A DNA stretch of 64,000 nt from Anthropogastromicrobium aceti (GCF_025567095.1 NZ_JAOQJH010000003.1), one strand, 5' to 3'. Numbered from the stretch's first letter, positions 53,033 through 62,018 are shown. Made by a program: numbers and translations. The notes: a model not told the origin generated them from the sequence alone.

Positions 53033-53841
53033 AAAAGAAAAGTCATCTCTTAAAACTGCTGAAAATGGATTTGCATCGCTGCATCGGTGCAAAGCGATTT
53101 CCTGTGATTATTGCTCTAATAGTAGTATTACTGATTGCAAATGTATGGGAATCGGTAATGATAGAATTGCAATACAAAATGCGTATGATGGGAAGCTTAG
53201 AGAAGCTGATGGAATTGTTGATATTTGATCGCTTTAAGGCAGCAGTAATTGTTCTGCTTTCAGCTGTATATACATTTGGATTATGTGATGATCGAAACAG
53301 TTCGTATGACAGATTGATTTTGTTTCGATGCAGGCCAGGAGAGTATCTGCTGTCAAAGCTGATTTCCAATGCAATAGGGGTTGTGTCAGCAGTCTGTATA
53401 AGCTTTGTACTATTTTCAATTGTACTATTGCCGATTATGCCGCTTGTAGGTGGAGATGGTATGATGCAGTACTTTGGTTACTTCGCATGTGCAATGAATT
53501 TTGCAGGACCACTTGCCTATAGTATATTAGTAGGACTTTTGTTTGGATTGTTTGCAGTCTCAGTGACATCATTTGGAATTCTTGCTGTATCTATATTTCC
53601 AAATCGGTACGTAGGAATTGCCGCCTCTTTTGTTGCATTCTATGTGATTTATGCATTTACAGGAAGCTTTCCATTTTCCGTGAATGTGTGGTACTTAAGT
53701 TCAGGCGTACAGGTGTTAAACGTAAATGGCTTTGCGGTGAATTACTTTTATGCGATTGGAATAATGCTTTTATTTTGTATGGTTCCATGGTGCTTGTGTT
53801 TTTGGGCAATGAAGAGGAGGAAACATGAAGGATGGATTTAA
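53029..53841 (+). CDS. ABC-2-like membrane permease A of cassette 1
   Basis: 270 residues, six predicted membrane helices. It starts at GTG overlapping the upstream stop (GTGA). Conserved with the paralogue at 58073: LYFDRFKA-like FDRFKAAVIVLLSAV, SKLISNAIGVVSA, and LLPIMPLVGGDG. This plan fits the half-permeases of ABC-2 exporters such as LanE/LanG, but no family signature is decisive. It overlaps the start of permease B by 17 bases. Confidence 0.72.
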   Translation: MKKKSHLLKLLKMDLHRCIGAKRFPVIIALIVVLLIANVWESVMIELQYKMRMMGSLEKLMELLIFDRFKAAVIVLLSAVYTFGLCDDRNSSYDRLILFRCRPGEYLLSKLISNAIGVVSAVCISFVLFSIVLLPIMPLVGGDGMMQYFGYFACAMNFAGPLAYSILVGLLFGLFAVSVTSFGILAVSIFPNRYVGIAASFVAFYVIYAFTGSFPFSVNVWYLSSGVQVLNVNGFAVNYFYAIGIMLLFCMVPWCLCFWAMKRRKHEGWI

Positions 53842-54685
53842 GAGTGCGACAATTATTGCGACCCTCAATCTGTTAAGTTGGAAAAAGGACTACCGAGTCT
53901 GGTCAGTGGGTACAGTGATAATGGTCTTAATTATTCGCTATTTGATTGGAGTACCGCTTTATGCATTGCCAAATGGAAAGACTTCGACAGCACTTTTGCT
54001 CCCGGTGCTGTTGGCAGATGCAATGAATAGTAATGGACTACTAAAAGTGCTGATTTTCTTTGGCGGAATTTTATTGTTCTGTGATGCCCCATTTTTAAAG
54101 GATAATAAATGGTTTTTAATTCACAGAGCAGGGCGAAGAAGATGGTGGAAGGGAGAATGTCTATACATTGCAATCGCATCCTTTATTTATATGGCATTCA
54201 TCGCATCATGTAGTTTTCTCGTGGTGCTTCCTTGTCTGGAGTGGAATGGCTGGGGAAGTATCTGGGAAATCTCCTCGAATAAACTGATGAATCATGTTTT
54301 GTATTCTAAGGTATATCCGAAAAATGTCATTTCGAGTACAACTGTATGGAATGCTGCATTTTATTCGTATATGGTAAGCAGCCTTACGGTGATGCTGTTA
54401 GGGTATCTTGTGTACGCATTTAATGTGGTAACAGGAAAAAACTGGCCGGGAATATTGGCAGCAAGTTGTCTTGTCCTGGCTGATCCAGTCGTTATTTATT
54501 TTTATCATGAACAGACAAGTTGGATGATGCTGTTTTCGCCAGTAAATTGGAGCAGTATTGAAAATTTGAAGAAATATTCAGGAGAAGGCATGCTGACTTC
54601 GGTGTATGTTTATGTGGTGAGTTTGAGTATTTGTGCCATATTGATGATGGTGATTAAAGAAAAAACTCATGAAATGGATTTATAA
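53825..54685 (+). CDS. ABC-2-like membrane permease B of cassette 1
   Basis: 286 residues, about six membrane helices. It starts at ATG with GAGGAGG seven bases upstream, inside the end of permease A. Conserved with the paralogue at 58863: NSNGLLKVLIFFGGILLFCDAPFL, FIYMAFIASCSFLVVLP and the near-terminal FSPVNWSSIENL. With permease A it could form the channel; the ATPase at 56063 would drive it. Function unproven. Confidence 0.72.
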   Translation: MKDGFKSATIIATLNLLSWKKDYRVWSVGTVIMVLIIRYLIGVPLYALPNGKTSTALLLPVLLADAMNSNGLLKVLIFFGGILLFCDAPFLKDNKWFLIHRAGRRRWWKGECLYIAIASFIYMAFIASCSFLVVLPCLEWNGWGSIWEISSNKLMNHVLYSKVYPKNVISSTTVWNAAFYSYMVSSLTVMLLGYLVYAFNVVTGKNWPGILAASCLVLADPVVIYFYHEQTSWMMLFSPVNWSSIENLKKYSGEGMLTSVYVYVVSLSICAILMMVIKEKTHEMDL

Positions 54686-54972
54686 ATTTAAGCAAGTAAT
54701 GCGTCTGGCTGTCTCTGACATAAAGTCAAACTGTTACATTAAATGTTACAAAATAATTTAAATAAAAAAGCTTTTGTAACAAAACATACATAGAAATGTA
54801 TCAGAAATGTAAAGGAAATGTAATTGCATTTTAGACTTAATGCTGATAAAATAGGGATAACATAAGAAAAAGTAAAAAATAGTCAAACAATAATTATTGA
54901 ATTGACTGCTTTTAAAATTTCGAAGACATTAAAAAAGTGTAGTTAACGGGGAGAGCGGAAAGGAAAACACGC
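54686..54972. other. Intergenic region with inverted repeat and promoter
   Basis: GTTACAAAA (54745-54753) and TTTTGTAAC (54772-54780) form a 9-base inverted repeat. TTGCAT, 17-base spacer, TAAAAT (54824-54852) looks like the promoter of the small lipoprotein genes. TGTTAC/TGTAAC motifs are repeated four times. No gene seen. Confidence 0.5.
54824..54852 (+). promoter_or_regulatory. Promoter of lipoprotein-ATPase operon
   Basis: TTGCAT, 17-base spacer, TAAAAT. Confidence 0.6.
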
Positions 54973-55317
54973 ATGAAAAAAGTATGGAAAAAGCTGTTGG
55001 CAGCGGCAGGGATGACAGCGGCACTGGTCTCAACATCAGGTTGTATGGTCTCAATTCAGTTTGACAGATCTAAAAGACAGCTTCCTCAAAAACTGTCGTC
55101 AGCAGATGAAAAGACATGGGCAGCAGAACCAGTTTGGGTATCATCAGGGGAAGCAGGAGTGCTTACAAAAGAGTCACAAGCTTTTGAATCAGAGTCTGAA
55201 AAAGAAAGTGAATCTGAACAGGGAACAGCAGAGATAACAGAAAAAGAGTCAGAGTCGCCGACAGAAAGTACAACAGCAGACAGTTTTGTAATTCCTCTGC
55301 CGCCGCAGGTAGGATGA
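54973..55317 (+). CDS. Small Glu/Ser-rich lipoprotein
   Basis: 114 residues. Lipoprotein signal with lipobox STSGC (cysteine at residue 24). The mature part is disordered and rich in glutamate and serine (ESESEKESESEQGTAEI), ending in FVIPLPPQVG. No family recognised. GGAAAGGA precedes the ATG. It is the first of an operon with a second lipoprotein and the ABC ATPase; such small lipoproteins accompany lantibiotic immunity exporters, a loose analogy only. Confidence 0.7.
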   Translation: MKKVWKKLLAAAGMTAALVSTSGCMVSIQFDRSKRQLPQKLSSADEKTWAAEPVWVSSGEAGVLTKESQAFESESEKESESEQGTAEITEKESESPTESTTADSFVIPLPPQVG

Positions 55318-55360
55318 TTCGTATTAAAAGAACAGGATAAATTAGGAAGGAGCAAAATAA

Positions 55361-56053
55361 ATGAGAAAATTATTATGGAAGAAAGCGGCGATTACCGCAA
55401 TGGCAGGAACAATGATGATGATGACGGGATGTGAATTACAGGGAGCTGTAAATAAGAATCAAACGACATCCACAGCAGCAACAGTACAGACGAGCAAAAC
55501 AGCGGAGTCATCTGCAAATACACAGCCGTCAAGTGTGACACCTAATACAACTGTGCAGGCATCAACGCCAGAATCACAAAAGCAGGCAGTAACTGAGTCG
55601 GCGGCACCAGAGTCAACAGCACCAGAGTCAACAGCTCAGAGCCAAGCGCCAGCCAGCAGTTCGGAAGCCGGCAACGTGACGCCATCAAGCGAGGAGCAGG
55701 AAGTCAGCTTTTCATTTGAGTGGATCACGGGTGATGTGCCGGAAGGTGATGGTGATGTTGCCTGGTTTACAGTGGAATCAATCGCAGAAGATAATTTTTG
55801 GGTGAAATTCCATGGTTCTGCAAACGAAGAAGGAATTAGCAATGTAAGAATTGCAGTGTGGACCGAAGCGAATGGTGAGGATGATATCGAATATATCGAT
55901 GCAGAGAGTCTTGGAAATGAGACGAAAGCATATCCAGTATATATTCAGAATCATAATAATGAGAAAGAGGGATATGTTCTGAAGGTATCATATACTAACA
56001 AAGCAGGCGAAGAAAAAACGTGTGAGAATTACACACGAATTTCATTAGAGTGA
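55361..56053 (+). CDS. Lipoprotein with disordered linker and beta-rich domain
   Basis: 230 residues. Lipobox MMTGC (cysteine at residue 24), then a Thr/Ser/Ala/Pro-rich disordered linker with repeated APESTAPESTA (~30-115). A compact domain of ~110 residues follows, with the pattern WFTVESIAEDNFWVKFHGSA, ISNVRIAVWTEANGEDDIEY and GYVLKVSYTN, which looks like a beta-sandwich of the GBS Bsp-like (GW/Ig-like) type often found in cell-surface proteins. AGGAAGGAG precedes the ATG. It could bind cell wall or a peptide outside the cell. Confidence 0.72.
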   Translation: MRKLLWKKAAITAMAGTMMMMTGCELQGAVNKNQTTSTAATVQTSKTAESSANTQPSSVTPNTTVQASTPESQKQAVTESAAPESTAPESTAQSQAPASSSEAGNVTPSSEEQEVSFSFEWITGDVPEGDGDVAWFTVESIAEDNFWVKFHGSANEEGISNVRIAVWTEANGEDDIEYIDAESLGNETKAYPVYIQNHNNEKEGYVLKVSYTNKAGEEKTCENYTRISLE

Positions 56054-56062
56054 GATAAGCAT

Positions 56063-56713
56063 ATGAGTACAATTGAAATAAAAAATCTGACAAAACGTTA
56101 TGGAGAAGCAGAAGTATTAAGTAATATTAATATGAAGCTAGAGTCTGGAAAAATCTACGGACTTGTAGGCAGAAATGGTTCCGGAAAGACTATGCTTATG
56201 AAGCATATCCTTGGGTTTGTAAAGGCAACGCAGGGAACAATTTTGATAAATGGAAAAGCAGTCGGAGAAAATGACGACATGCAGGAAAATATCGGTGCTA
56301 TCATCGAAAATCCGGGTTTTCTGCCAGAATATTCTGGCTTCACAAATCTGAAGCTTCTTGCTATGATTCAGGGAAAAATCAAGGATGAGCAGATAAAAGA
56401 CGCGATACGTCTTGTTGGTCTTGATCCAGAAAGCAAAAAGGCGGTAGGAAAATATTCACTAGGTATGCGCCAACGTCTGGGACTGGCGCAGGCATTGATG
56501 GAAAATCCAGATATTTTGCTATTAGATGAACCTCTAAGCGGTCTGGATAATGACGGCGTACAGGAAATGTGGAAGCTTTTCTTGAAACAAAAAGAAGATG
56601 GAAAGCTAATTGTTCTGGCAAGCCACAGTAAGGAAGATATAGGAACGCTTTGCGATGAAATCTTTCGCTTTGATAAGGGAAAAATGGTCGGACATGAGAT
56701 CAAGAGGGAATAG
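56063..56713 (+). CDS. ABC transporter ATP-binding protein of the permease cluster
   Basis: 216 residues, a minimal ATPase. Walker A GRNGSGKTM, signature YSLGMRQRLGLAQAL, Walker B ILLLDEPLSGLD and switch histidine VLASHSKEDI are present. The short length and YSLGM variant recall BcrA/LanF-type ATPases of peptide-antibiotic immunity exporters. It is the only ATPase in the cluster, so it may serve both permease pairs. It starts nine bases after the lipoprotein stop with a weak ribosome site. Confidence 0.88.
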   Translation: MSTIEIKNLTKRYGEAEVLSNINMKLESGKIYGLVGRNGSGKTMLMKHILGFVKATQGTILINGKAVGENDDMQENIGAIIENPGFLPEYSGFTNLKLLAMIQGKIKDEQIKDAIRLVGLDPESKKAVGKYSLGMRQRLGLAQALMENPDILLLDEPLSGLDNDGVQEMWKLFLKQKEDGKLIVLASHSKEDIGTLCDEIFRFDKGKMVGHEIKRE

Positions 56714-56741
56714 ATGAGTATGTGAAGTGGTAAGTGACATT

Positions 56742-56782
56742 TGCCGTGCTGAATAAAATATGTTTTTTATCTCAGCACGGCA
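56742..56782 (+). promoter_or_regulatory. Strong hairpin abutting the next ribosome site
   Basis: TGCCGTGCTGA pairs perfectly with TCAGCACGGCA, 19-base loop. The 3' arm ends on the first base of the AGAAAGGA ribosome site of the lipoprotein at 56798. There is no terminal T-run. Confidence 0.6.
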
Positions 56783-56797
56783 GAAAGGAACTTGAGT

Positions 56798-58060
56798 ATG
56801 AGAAAAAAATATAAAATATATTCAGTAATATTAACAGGAATAATTTTGACTGGCTGTAAATCAGTTCGTATGACAAGTCAGGATCGTCAGCAGTTCATGC
56901 CAAATGGAATATCAGTAGCACAACAGCTATTAGAAGAAACAGAAGAGGCAACGCAAGCCAAATCTCCCGAAGCAATAAAAACAACGCCATCTGCGAACAA
57001 CACAACAAGCGAAAGCAGTGTTGAAGAGAGTGAAAGTAGTATGAAAGAAAGCAATCAATCTCAGGATAAGCAGGAAAACAACGTGAATATATTAGCACTA
57101 GAAATAGAACCATATGAATTGTCTGATGTTTGTAATGCTATATTTGAAAAATCGTTAGATGAAGTTGAGCAAAGTCAAAATCAATATGGCATGTATTATT
57201 TGACGGATGGGGACAGAAGAGTACGCCAGTATGATATGCTTGGGCTAGAATATGAAGTAAAAGGAGTATCAGGAAGCTATTCTGCAATCGCAGAGATGGC
57301 AACCAATACACTTCGGTGGCAGGAAATTTTGTTGAGGGAATCATTTCCACAGGATAAAATTGATAGTGAAATGAAGCCTGAAGATGCAGAAAAAAATTGC
57401 AGAGAGATTGCAGAAAAAATAGGATATTCCTATACATACGTTAGAACATATGCAATGGATTTGCAGAGTATTAAGAAAATTAATAAAAATGCAGGAGATA
57501 GTGTATCTGGTCCTGGTTATGAAAATAAAGAAGATGAATATGATGGTACTTGGTCAGGTGTATTTACAGGTGGGAAGCCATGGACACAAGAGGACGAGGC
57601 ATATTTAGTTATAATGAAAAATCCCCTAATAAATGGAAGAATATTAGAAAACAATGGAAATTCAGATATTGCGTGGATGGTTTATCATCCAGTGAAGGGA
57701 TTATTATATATGAAAATTCCTCCACGTTATCGTATTTGCAGCGAACAAAAGAAAAATTTGATTGACAGGACACAGGCAGCAGATTATTTGGATAAGGAAA
57801 TAAATGCGACAAATATTGATGGAAAGAGTATACAGATTACTGATATTTCATTGGTGTATGCAGTAGATGAACTGTCATCTGAAGGAATTCAATGTTCACC
57901 ATATTGGCGTTTTGGTTTTCAAAAAAGAAAAAATTCTGAATCCGTATGGCTATACAAAGATTTGAATGAGTATGACACATATAGTGATACAGAAGATGGG
58001 AAACATCAGGAAAATGGATATTTTTTGATTAATGCAGTTGATGGATCAATCATGTATTAA
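56798..58060 (+). CDS. Lipoprotein of permease cassette 2
   Basis: 420 residues. Lipobox ILTGC (cysteine at residue 20), a polar linker (~45-95, Ser/Glu/Asn-rich), then an extracytoplasmic domain homologous in part to the secreted protein at 52007 (shared GPGYEN.., YHPVKGLLYMK.P.RY, DISLVYAVDEL). I chose the ATG at 56798, eight bases after AGAAAGGA, over a TTG at 56792. The region is AT-rich compared with core genes. It heads the second three-gene cassette. Confidence 0.75.
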   Translation: MRKKYKIYSVILTGIILTGCKSVRMTSQDRQQFMPNGISVAQQLLEETEEATQAKSPEAIKTTPSANNTTSESSVEESESSMKESNQSQDKQENNVNILALEIEPYELSDVCNAIFEKSLDEVEQSQNQYGMYYLTDGDRRVRQYDMLGLEYEVKGVSGSYSAIAEMATNTLRWQEILLRESFPQDKIDSEMKPEDAEKNCREIAEKIGYSYTYVRTYAMDLQSIKKINKNAGDSVSGPGYENKEDEYDGTWSGVFTGGKPWTQEDEAYLVIMKNPLINGRILENNGNSDIAWMVYHPVKGLLYMKIPPRYRICSEQKKNLIDRTQAADYLDKEINATNIDGKSIQITDISLVYAVDELSSEGIQCSPYWRFGFQKRKNSESVWLYKDLNEYDTYSDTEDGKHQENGYFLINAVDGSIMY

Positions 58061-58072
58061 TAGGAGACACAT

Positions 58073-58870
58073 ATGAAGGAATTAAAAGCGGAACTAAAAC
58101 GTGGTATATTGCATGGAAAAATAATATATGTGATGATGATGGTAGCAATACTATTTGCACTTGGGTGGACAGAAAATCTGTCGCAGGCGATAGAATTTAG
58201 AGAAAATGCTAACGTCGTATTTAGTAGTATTCAGCATGTTTTATATGTGCTGTATTTTGATCGTTTTAAAGCAGTCATGATTGCGGTATTATCATTACTG
58301 TGTGCGGGAAGTGTTTATGAAGATATCTCCAGTGGTTTTTTTCTGTTTCAAAAACTTCGAGTAGGAAGGATAGAGCGATATGTGATCTCAAAGATTGCTG
58401 CGAATATGTTTCTTGTAACAACAGCAACGATTGGTGGAATTTGGCTTTTTGTGGCTTTCGTAAGACCGCTAATGCCGTTAGTAGGTAATAATCCACAGCA
58501 AGATATAGTTGAATACTACGATATTTATCAAACACTAGGTCCTATTCTTTATTTGGCAGCGATGGGATTAATTTTTGGATTATCTGCATCCTTTTTTACT
58601 TCTTTTGGGTTATGGATTGTATTTTATATGCCAGATCGCTTTGCAGCACATGCAATTTCCTTTTTGGTTTATTATGGATTATTATCAATTACTGATTTTT
58701 TGCCGAGAGAGTTGGATGTTTGGAATCTTACGAGTGCAGCAAAAATGCTCAGAATGACGGATAGTTCATTTTGGAATTATTTATATTCTGTTAGCTTATT
58801 ACTTGTGTTAAATGCGATTTCGGGAATTGTATTATGGAAAAAACTAAAAGGAAGGTATGAAAATGGGTAA
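58073..58870 (+). CDS. ABC-2-like membrane permease A of cassette 2
   Basis: 265 residues, about six membrane helices. Paralogue of the protein at 53029: shared YFDRFKAVMIAVLSLL, SKIAANMFLVT and RPLMPLVGNN. TAGGAGA ribosome site. Its last codons overlap the start region of permease B. Substrate unknown. Confidence 0.72.
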   Translation: MKELKAELKRGILHGKIIYVMMMVAILFALGWTENLSQAIEFRENANVVFSSIQHVLYVLYFDRFKAVMIAVLSLLCAGSVYEDISSGFFLFQKLRVGRIERYVISKIAANMFLVTTATIGGIWLFVAFVRPLMPLVGNNPQQDIVEYYDIYQTLGPILYLAAMGLIFGLSASFFTSFGLWIVFYMPDRFAAHAISFLVYYGLLSITDFLPRELDVWNLTSAAKMLRMTDSSFWNYLYSVSLLLVLNAISGIVLWKKLKGRYENG

Positions 58871-59747
58871 TTTGAAGAAAGGTTGGTATGTTTGCGAAAG
58901 CAATTTTATACAGTGGCGTAAAAATTATAGAATATGGATGATTGCGGCAATAGAAACAATATTGATTTTTCGATATCTTCATGGATTATCTGAGTATGGG
59001 AAGGAAACAGGAAAAACAATTACGCCGTTTGTTCTTCCAATTGTTTTTGCAGAGGCAGAAAATAGTAATGGATTATTAAAAGTATTAATCTACTTAGGAT
59101 GTGTTATGCTATTTTGCAATGCCCCTTTTTTAAATAATCAAAAACCATATATGATTTTAAGGTGCAAACGAAAAGGCTGGTATTTGGGTGAAAACATGTA
59201 CTTGTGGCTGGCAGCATTTATCTATATGTTGTTTATTTCGCTTGTTTCGCTGATAGCAGTTCTTCCAACAGTTTCAACAAATCGACTTTGGGGAGAAATT
59301 GCAGGAGATTTTGTTGTAAATCAAAGAAGCTTAATTCCAGTTTATACGTGGGGACTAGTAATGCCAGTACGAGTAATACAAAATTATTATCCTTTAGCTG
59401 CATTTATATACACTTTTATTACTGGATGGTTAAGTATAGTTTTCATTGGTAAGCTGATGTACCTGCTAAATTTAAAAATTGGCAAAAAAACAATAGGAAT
59501 TTCAGCAGCAGTCTTCTTTATTATGTTGGATCCAGTAGCTGTATATTTTACAAATTTTAAACAATATGGTTTGCTTTATGTTTCTCCGATAAATTGGAGC
59601 AGTCTTGAAAACATAAATACCGTTTCAGGTTATCCGCATTTATCGGGAGAATATATGTTTATAATGTATGTCATTTTGATTGGAGTAGAATCTTTGCTGA
59701 GCTATATATGTTCAATTAAGATGGATATAGAAGTCAAAATGATATAA
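58863..59747 (+). CDS. ABC-2-like membrane permease B of cassette 2
   Basis: 294 residues, about six membrane helices. Paralogue of the protein at 53825: shared ENSNGLLKVLIYLGCVMLFCNAPFLNN, FIYMLFISLVSLIAVLP and YVSPINWSSLENI. I chose the ATG at 58863, seven bases from AAGGAAGG; the ATG at 58857 is one base from it. It closes the cluster; an inverted family-1 repeat end begins eight bases after its stop. Confidence 0.72.
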   Translation: MGNLKKGWYVCESNFIQWRKNYRIWMIAAIETILIFRYLHGLSEYGKETGKTITPFVLPIVFAEAENSNGLLKVLIYLGCVMLFCNAPFLNNQKPYMILRCKRKGWYLGENMYLWLAAFIYMLFISLVSLIAVLPTVSTNRLWGEIAGDFVVNQRSLIPVYTWGLVMPVRVIQNYYPLAAFIYTFITGWLSIVFIGKLMYLLNLKIGKKTIGISAAVFFIMLDPVAVYFTNFKQYGLLYVSPINWSSLENINTVSGYPHLSGEYMFIMYVILIGVESLLSYICSIKMDIEVKMI

Positions 59748-59754
59748 ATAAAAC

Positions 59755-59811
59755 AGAAACCATTGCACCTAAGGGCTTTCGTAACCTCGCTCCGTGAACT
59801 GAATAAGTAAC
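59755..59811 (-). repeat. Family-1 element end, right boundary of accessory cluster
   Basis: Read on the minus strand it gives GTTACTTATTCAGTTCACGG, then GGTTACGAAAGCCCTTAGGT and GCAATGGTTTC, the same (left-type) end as at 49930 but inverted. About 41 aligned positions match closely. Confidence 0.68.
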
Positions 59812-59819
59812 CGCAAAGA

Positions 59820-59848
59820 AAAAGGGAGGGTGACAACCTCCCTTTTTT
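59820..59848 (+). terminator. Terminator after permease cluster
   Basis: AAAGGGAGG pairs with CCTCCCTTTTTT. Confidence 0.85.
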
Positions 59849-59931
59849 ATGGTATGATACGAGAAGCATCGCGACATTAATTGCAGTTGCAGAACAGGGC
59901 TATTTATAAGCCCTGTCAGAAAGGAAAAGTT

Positions 59932-61230
59932 ATGGAATTACAGGAATCCACAAATCGTCTGGTTGAGCTGATCCGCCACTCCCAGTCACCGTATCATACA
60001 ATGAAGGAGGCCATCAGTCAGCTTGAAAAGGCAGGTTTTGAGCGTATTTCACTTGCAGAGTCTGCAACGCTTGAGCCTGGAAAGGCATATTATGTATCAA
60101 TTTATGATCGTTCACTTGCTGCATTTCGTGTGCCGCAGTCTGGCTTTAAGGGATTTCGTATTATCACATCCCACATCGACAATCCGTGCTTTATGATTAA
60201 GCCAAATCCGGAAAGAAAGAAATCTGACTGCATCACTTTAAATGTAGAGCGCTATGGTGGTCCGATCTTAAATACATGGCTGGATCGTCCGCTGACAATT
60301 GCAGGACGTGTATGTGTAGCAACAGATGATCCATTTAATCCTAAGACCATGCTGTACAATTCTAAAAAGCCAGTTGCCGTAATCCCGAATCTGGCAATTC
60401 ATATGAACAGAGAAGTAAATAAGGGTGTTGAGTTAAAGGTTCAGACTGATCTTGAGCCGATTGTCTCTTTAATCGGAGCAAAGGAAAATACACAGGGATG
60501 GCTTCTTGGAAAGATCGCTGCAGAGCTCGGCATTGAGGCAGACAGCATTCTTGATTATGAGCTGTTTTTATGTAACGGTGAGGAGCCATCAATTACAGGC
60601 TTTGATGATGAGTTTTTATCAGCGCCAAGACTTGATAATTTGACCTCCTGCCAGTCATGCTTAAATGCAATCATTGATACAGAGGCACTTTCTGATATCT
60701 GTAATCTTGTTGTATTGTTTGATAACGAAGAGTGTGGTTCAAACTCAAAGCAGGGTGCAGGCTCAGTAATCTTGTCTTCCATTTTAGAGAAGATTTATCT
60801 GAATACACAAGATACAGACAAGAGCCGCACAGCATTCATCGAAGTAATGCTTCACAGCCTGACAGCATCACTGGATGTAGCTCATGCTATGCATCCGAAT
60901 CATCCAGAGAAGAACGATCCGACCAATCCGATTCCAATGGAGGGTGGTGTTGTTATCAAGATGAACTACAACCAGAGATATGCAACAGATACTAATGCAG
61001 TATCAATTGTAGAGGGAATCTGCCGTGCAGAGAAGATCGCTCATACAAAGTTTGTTAATCATGGAGATGTTGTTGGCGGCGGAACACTTGGAAGTATCTT
61101 AAGTACTTCAATTCCGGCAATGACAGTAGATCTTGGCGTACCGATTCTGGCAATGCATTCCAGCCGTGAGCTTATGGCTCGTTCTAGTCAGCTTGCAATG
61201 GATCAGTTTGCTGAGGCATTCTTTAAATAA
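59932..61230 (+). CDS. M18 family aminopeptidase
   Basis: 432 residues. A zinc-dependent cytoplasmic aminopeptidase of the aspartyl/APE1-type clan. Metal ligands and catalytic residues appear in IITSHIDNPC, FDNEECGSNSKQGAGS, HAMHPNHPEKNDP and NHGDVVGGGTLGSI. I chose the ATG at 59932 after AGAAAGGA; the protein then starts MELQESTNRLVELI like its relatives. Its 3' end overlaps by 28 bases the convergent permease gene, an unusually tight arrangement. Confidence 0.93.
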   Translation: MELQESTNRLVELIRHSQSPYHTMKEAISQLEKAGFERISLAESATLEPGKAYYVSIYDRSLAAFRVPQSGFKGFRIITSHIDNPCFMIKPNPERKKSDCITLNVERYGGPILNTWLDRPLTIAGRVCVATDDPFNPKTMLYNSKKPVAVIPNLAIHMNREVNKGVELKVQTDLEPIVSLIGAKENTQGWLLGKIAAELGIEADSILDYELFLCNGEEPSITGFDDEFLSAPRLDNLTSCQSCLNAIIDTEALSDICNLVVLFDNEECGSNSKQGAGSVILSSILEKIYLNTQDTDKSRTAFIEVMLHSLTASLDVAHAMHPNHPEKNDPTNPIPMEGGVVIKMNYNQRYATDTNAVSIVEGICRAEKIAHTKFVNHGDVVGGGTLGSILSTSIPAMTVDLGVPILAMHSSRELMARSSQLAMDQFAEAFFK

Positions 61231-62018
61231 TAGCGATTGTAAGCAGATTCAGCCCATGTAAGAAGTGCATACAGCACAATAGCTGCCGTACATAAAATTA
61301 CTATAGATGTAACTACATAGTCCATTTTAAAGGTCTGGCTGCCATAAATTATCAGGTAGCCAAGACCTGCGCGGGCTGCTAAAAATTCACCTATTATCAC
61401 ACCGACAAGACAAAGGCCAATGTTGACCTTCATGTTGTTGATAAAGACTAGCACGGTGCTGGGAAGCAAGACCTTTGTGATGATGTGCATTTTTGTGCCG
61501 TTTAGCGTTTGTATTAGCTTTATCTTTTCTGGGTCAACAGATTCAAATGCGTGGTAAAGCGTTAATATTGCGCCAAATACGGCGAGAGAAACTGCGACAA
61601 CAATGATGGTGCGCGGCTTATTGCCAAGCCACACAATTAAAAGTGGTGCAAGTGCTGATTTTGGCAGGCTGTTTAACAGAATCAGATATGGCTCAAACAG
61701 CTTGTAGATCCAGCGAAAGCGCCAGAATAAAAGAGCGGTAAAAAGGCTTATGACCATAGTCATAAAAAAGCTGAGTGCTGTTTCTTTTAGTGTAACAGAA
61801 ACATGAAGCCACAGTGTATTATTGGCTGCAAAGCTTTGTATTGTGCGTATGACGCGTGACGGACTGCTGAAAATAAAATCATTTATAATGCCAAATCGGG
61901 CGCAAAGCTCCCAGATGGCAAAAAACAAAATCCCAATCAGAAACCGTCCGGCAGTTAAAAGCTTGCGGTTTCTTTTTTGTCGTCTGGCAAGCAGACGCAT
62001 CAATTCTTCATTTTTCAT
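61203..62018 (-). CDS. ABC transporter permease (SsuC/TauC type)
   Basis: 271 residues with about six membrane helices and the BPD_transp_1 EAA-like segment (LNGTKMHIITKVLLPSTVLVF, and KSALAPLLIVWLGN). Belongs to the nitrate/taurine/sulphonate type. I chose the ATG at 62018, nine bases from GGGAGG; it overlaps the end of the ATPase gene by 11 bases. No substrate-binding protein is present. Candidate substrates (sulphonates, thiamine precursor, others) cannot be separated from sequence. Confidence 0.87.
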   Translation of the reverse strand: MKNEELMRLLARRQKRNRKLLTAGRFLIGILFFAIWELCARFGIINDFIFSSPSRVIRTIQSFAANNTLWLHVSVTLKETALSFFMTMVISLFTALLFWRFRWIYKLFEPYLILLNSLPKSALAPLLIVWLGNKPRTIIVVAVSLAVFGAILTLYHAFESVDPEKIKLIQTLNGTKMHIITKVLLPSTVLVFINNMKVNIGLCLVGVIIGEFLAARAGLGYLIIYGSQTFKMDYVVTSIVILCTAAIVLYALLTWAESAYNRYYLKNASAN

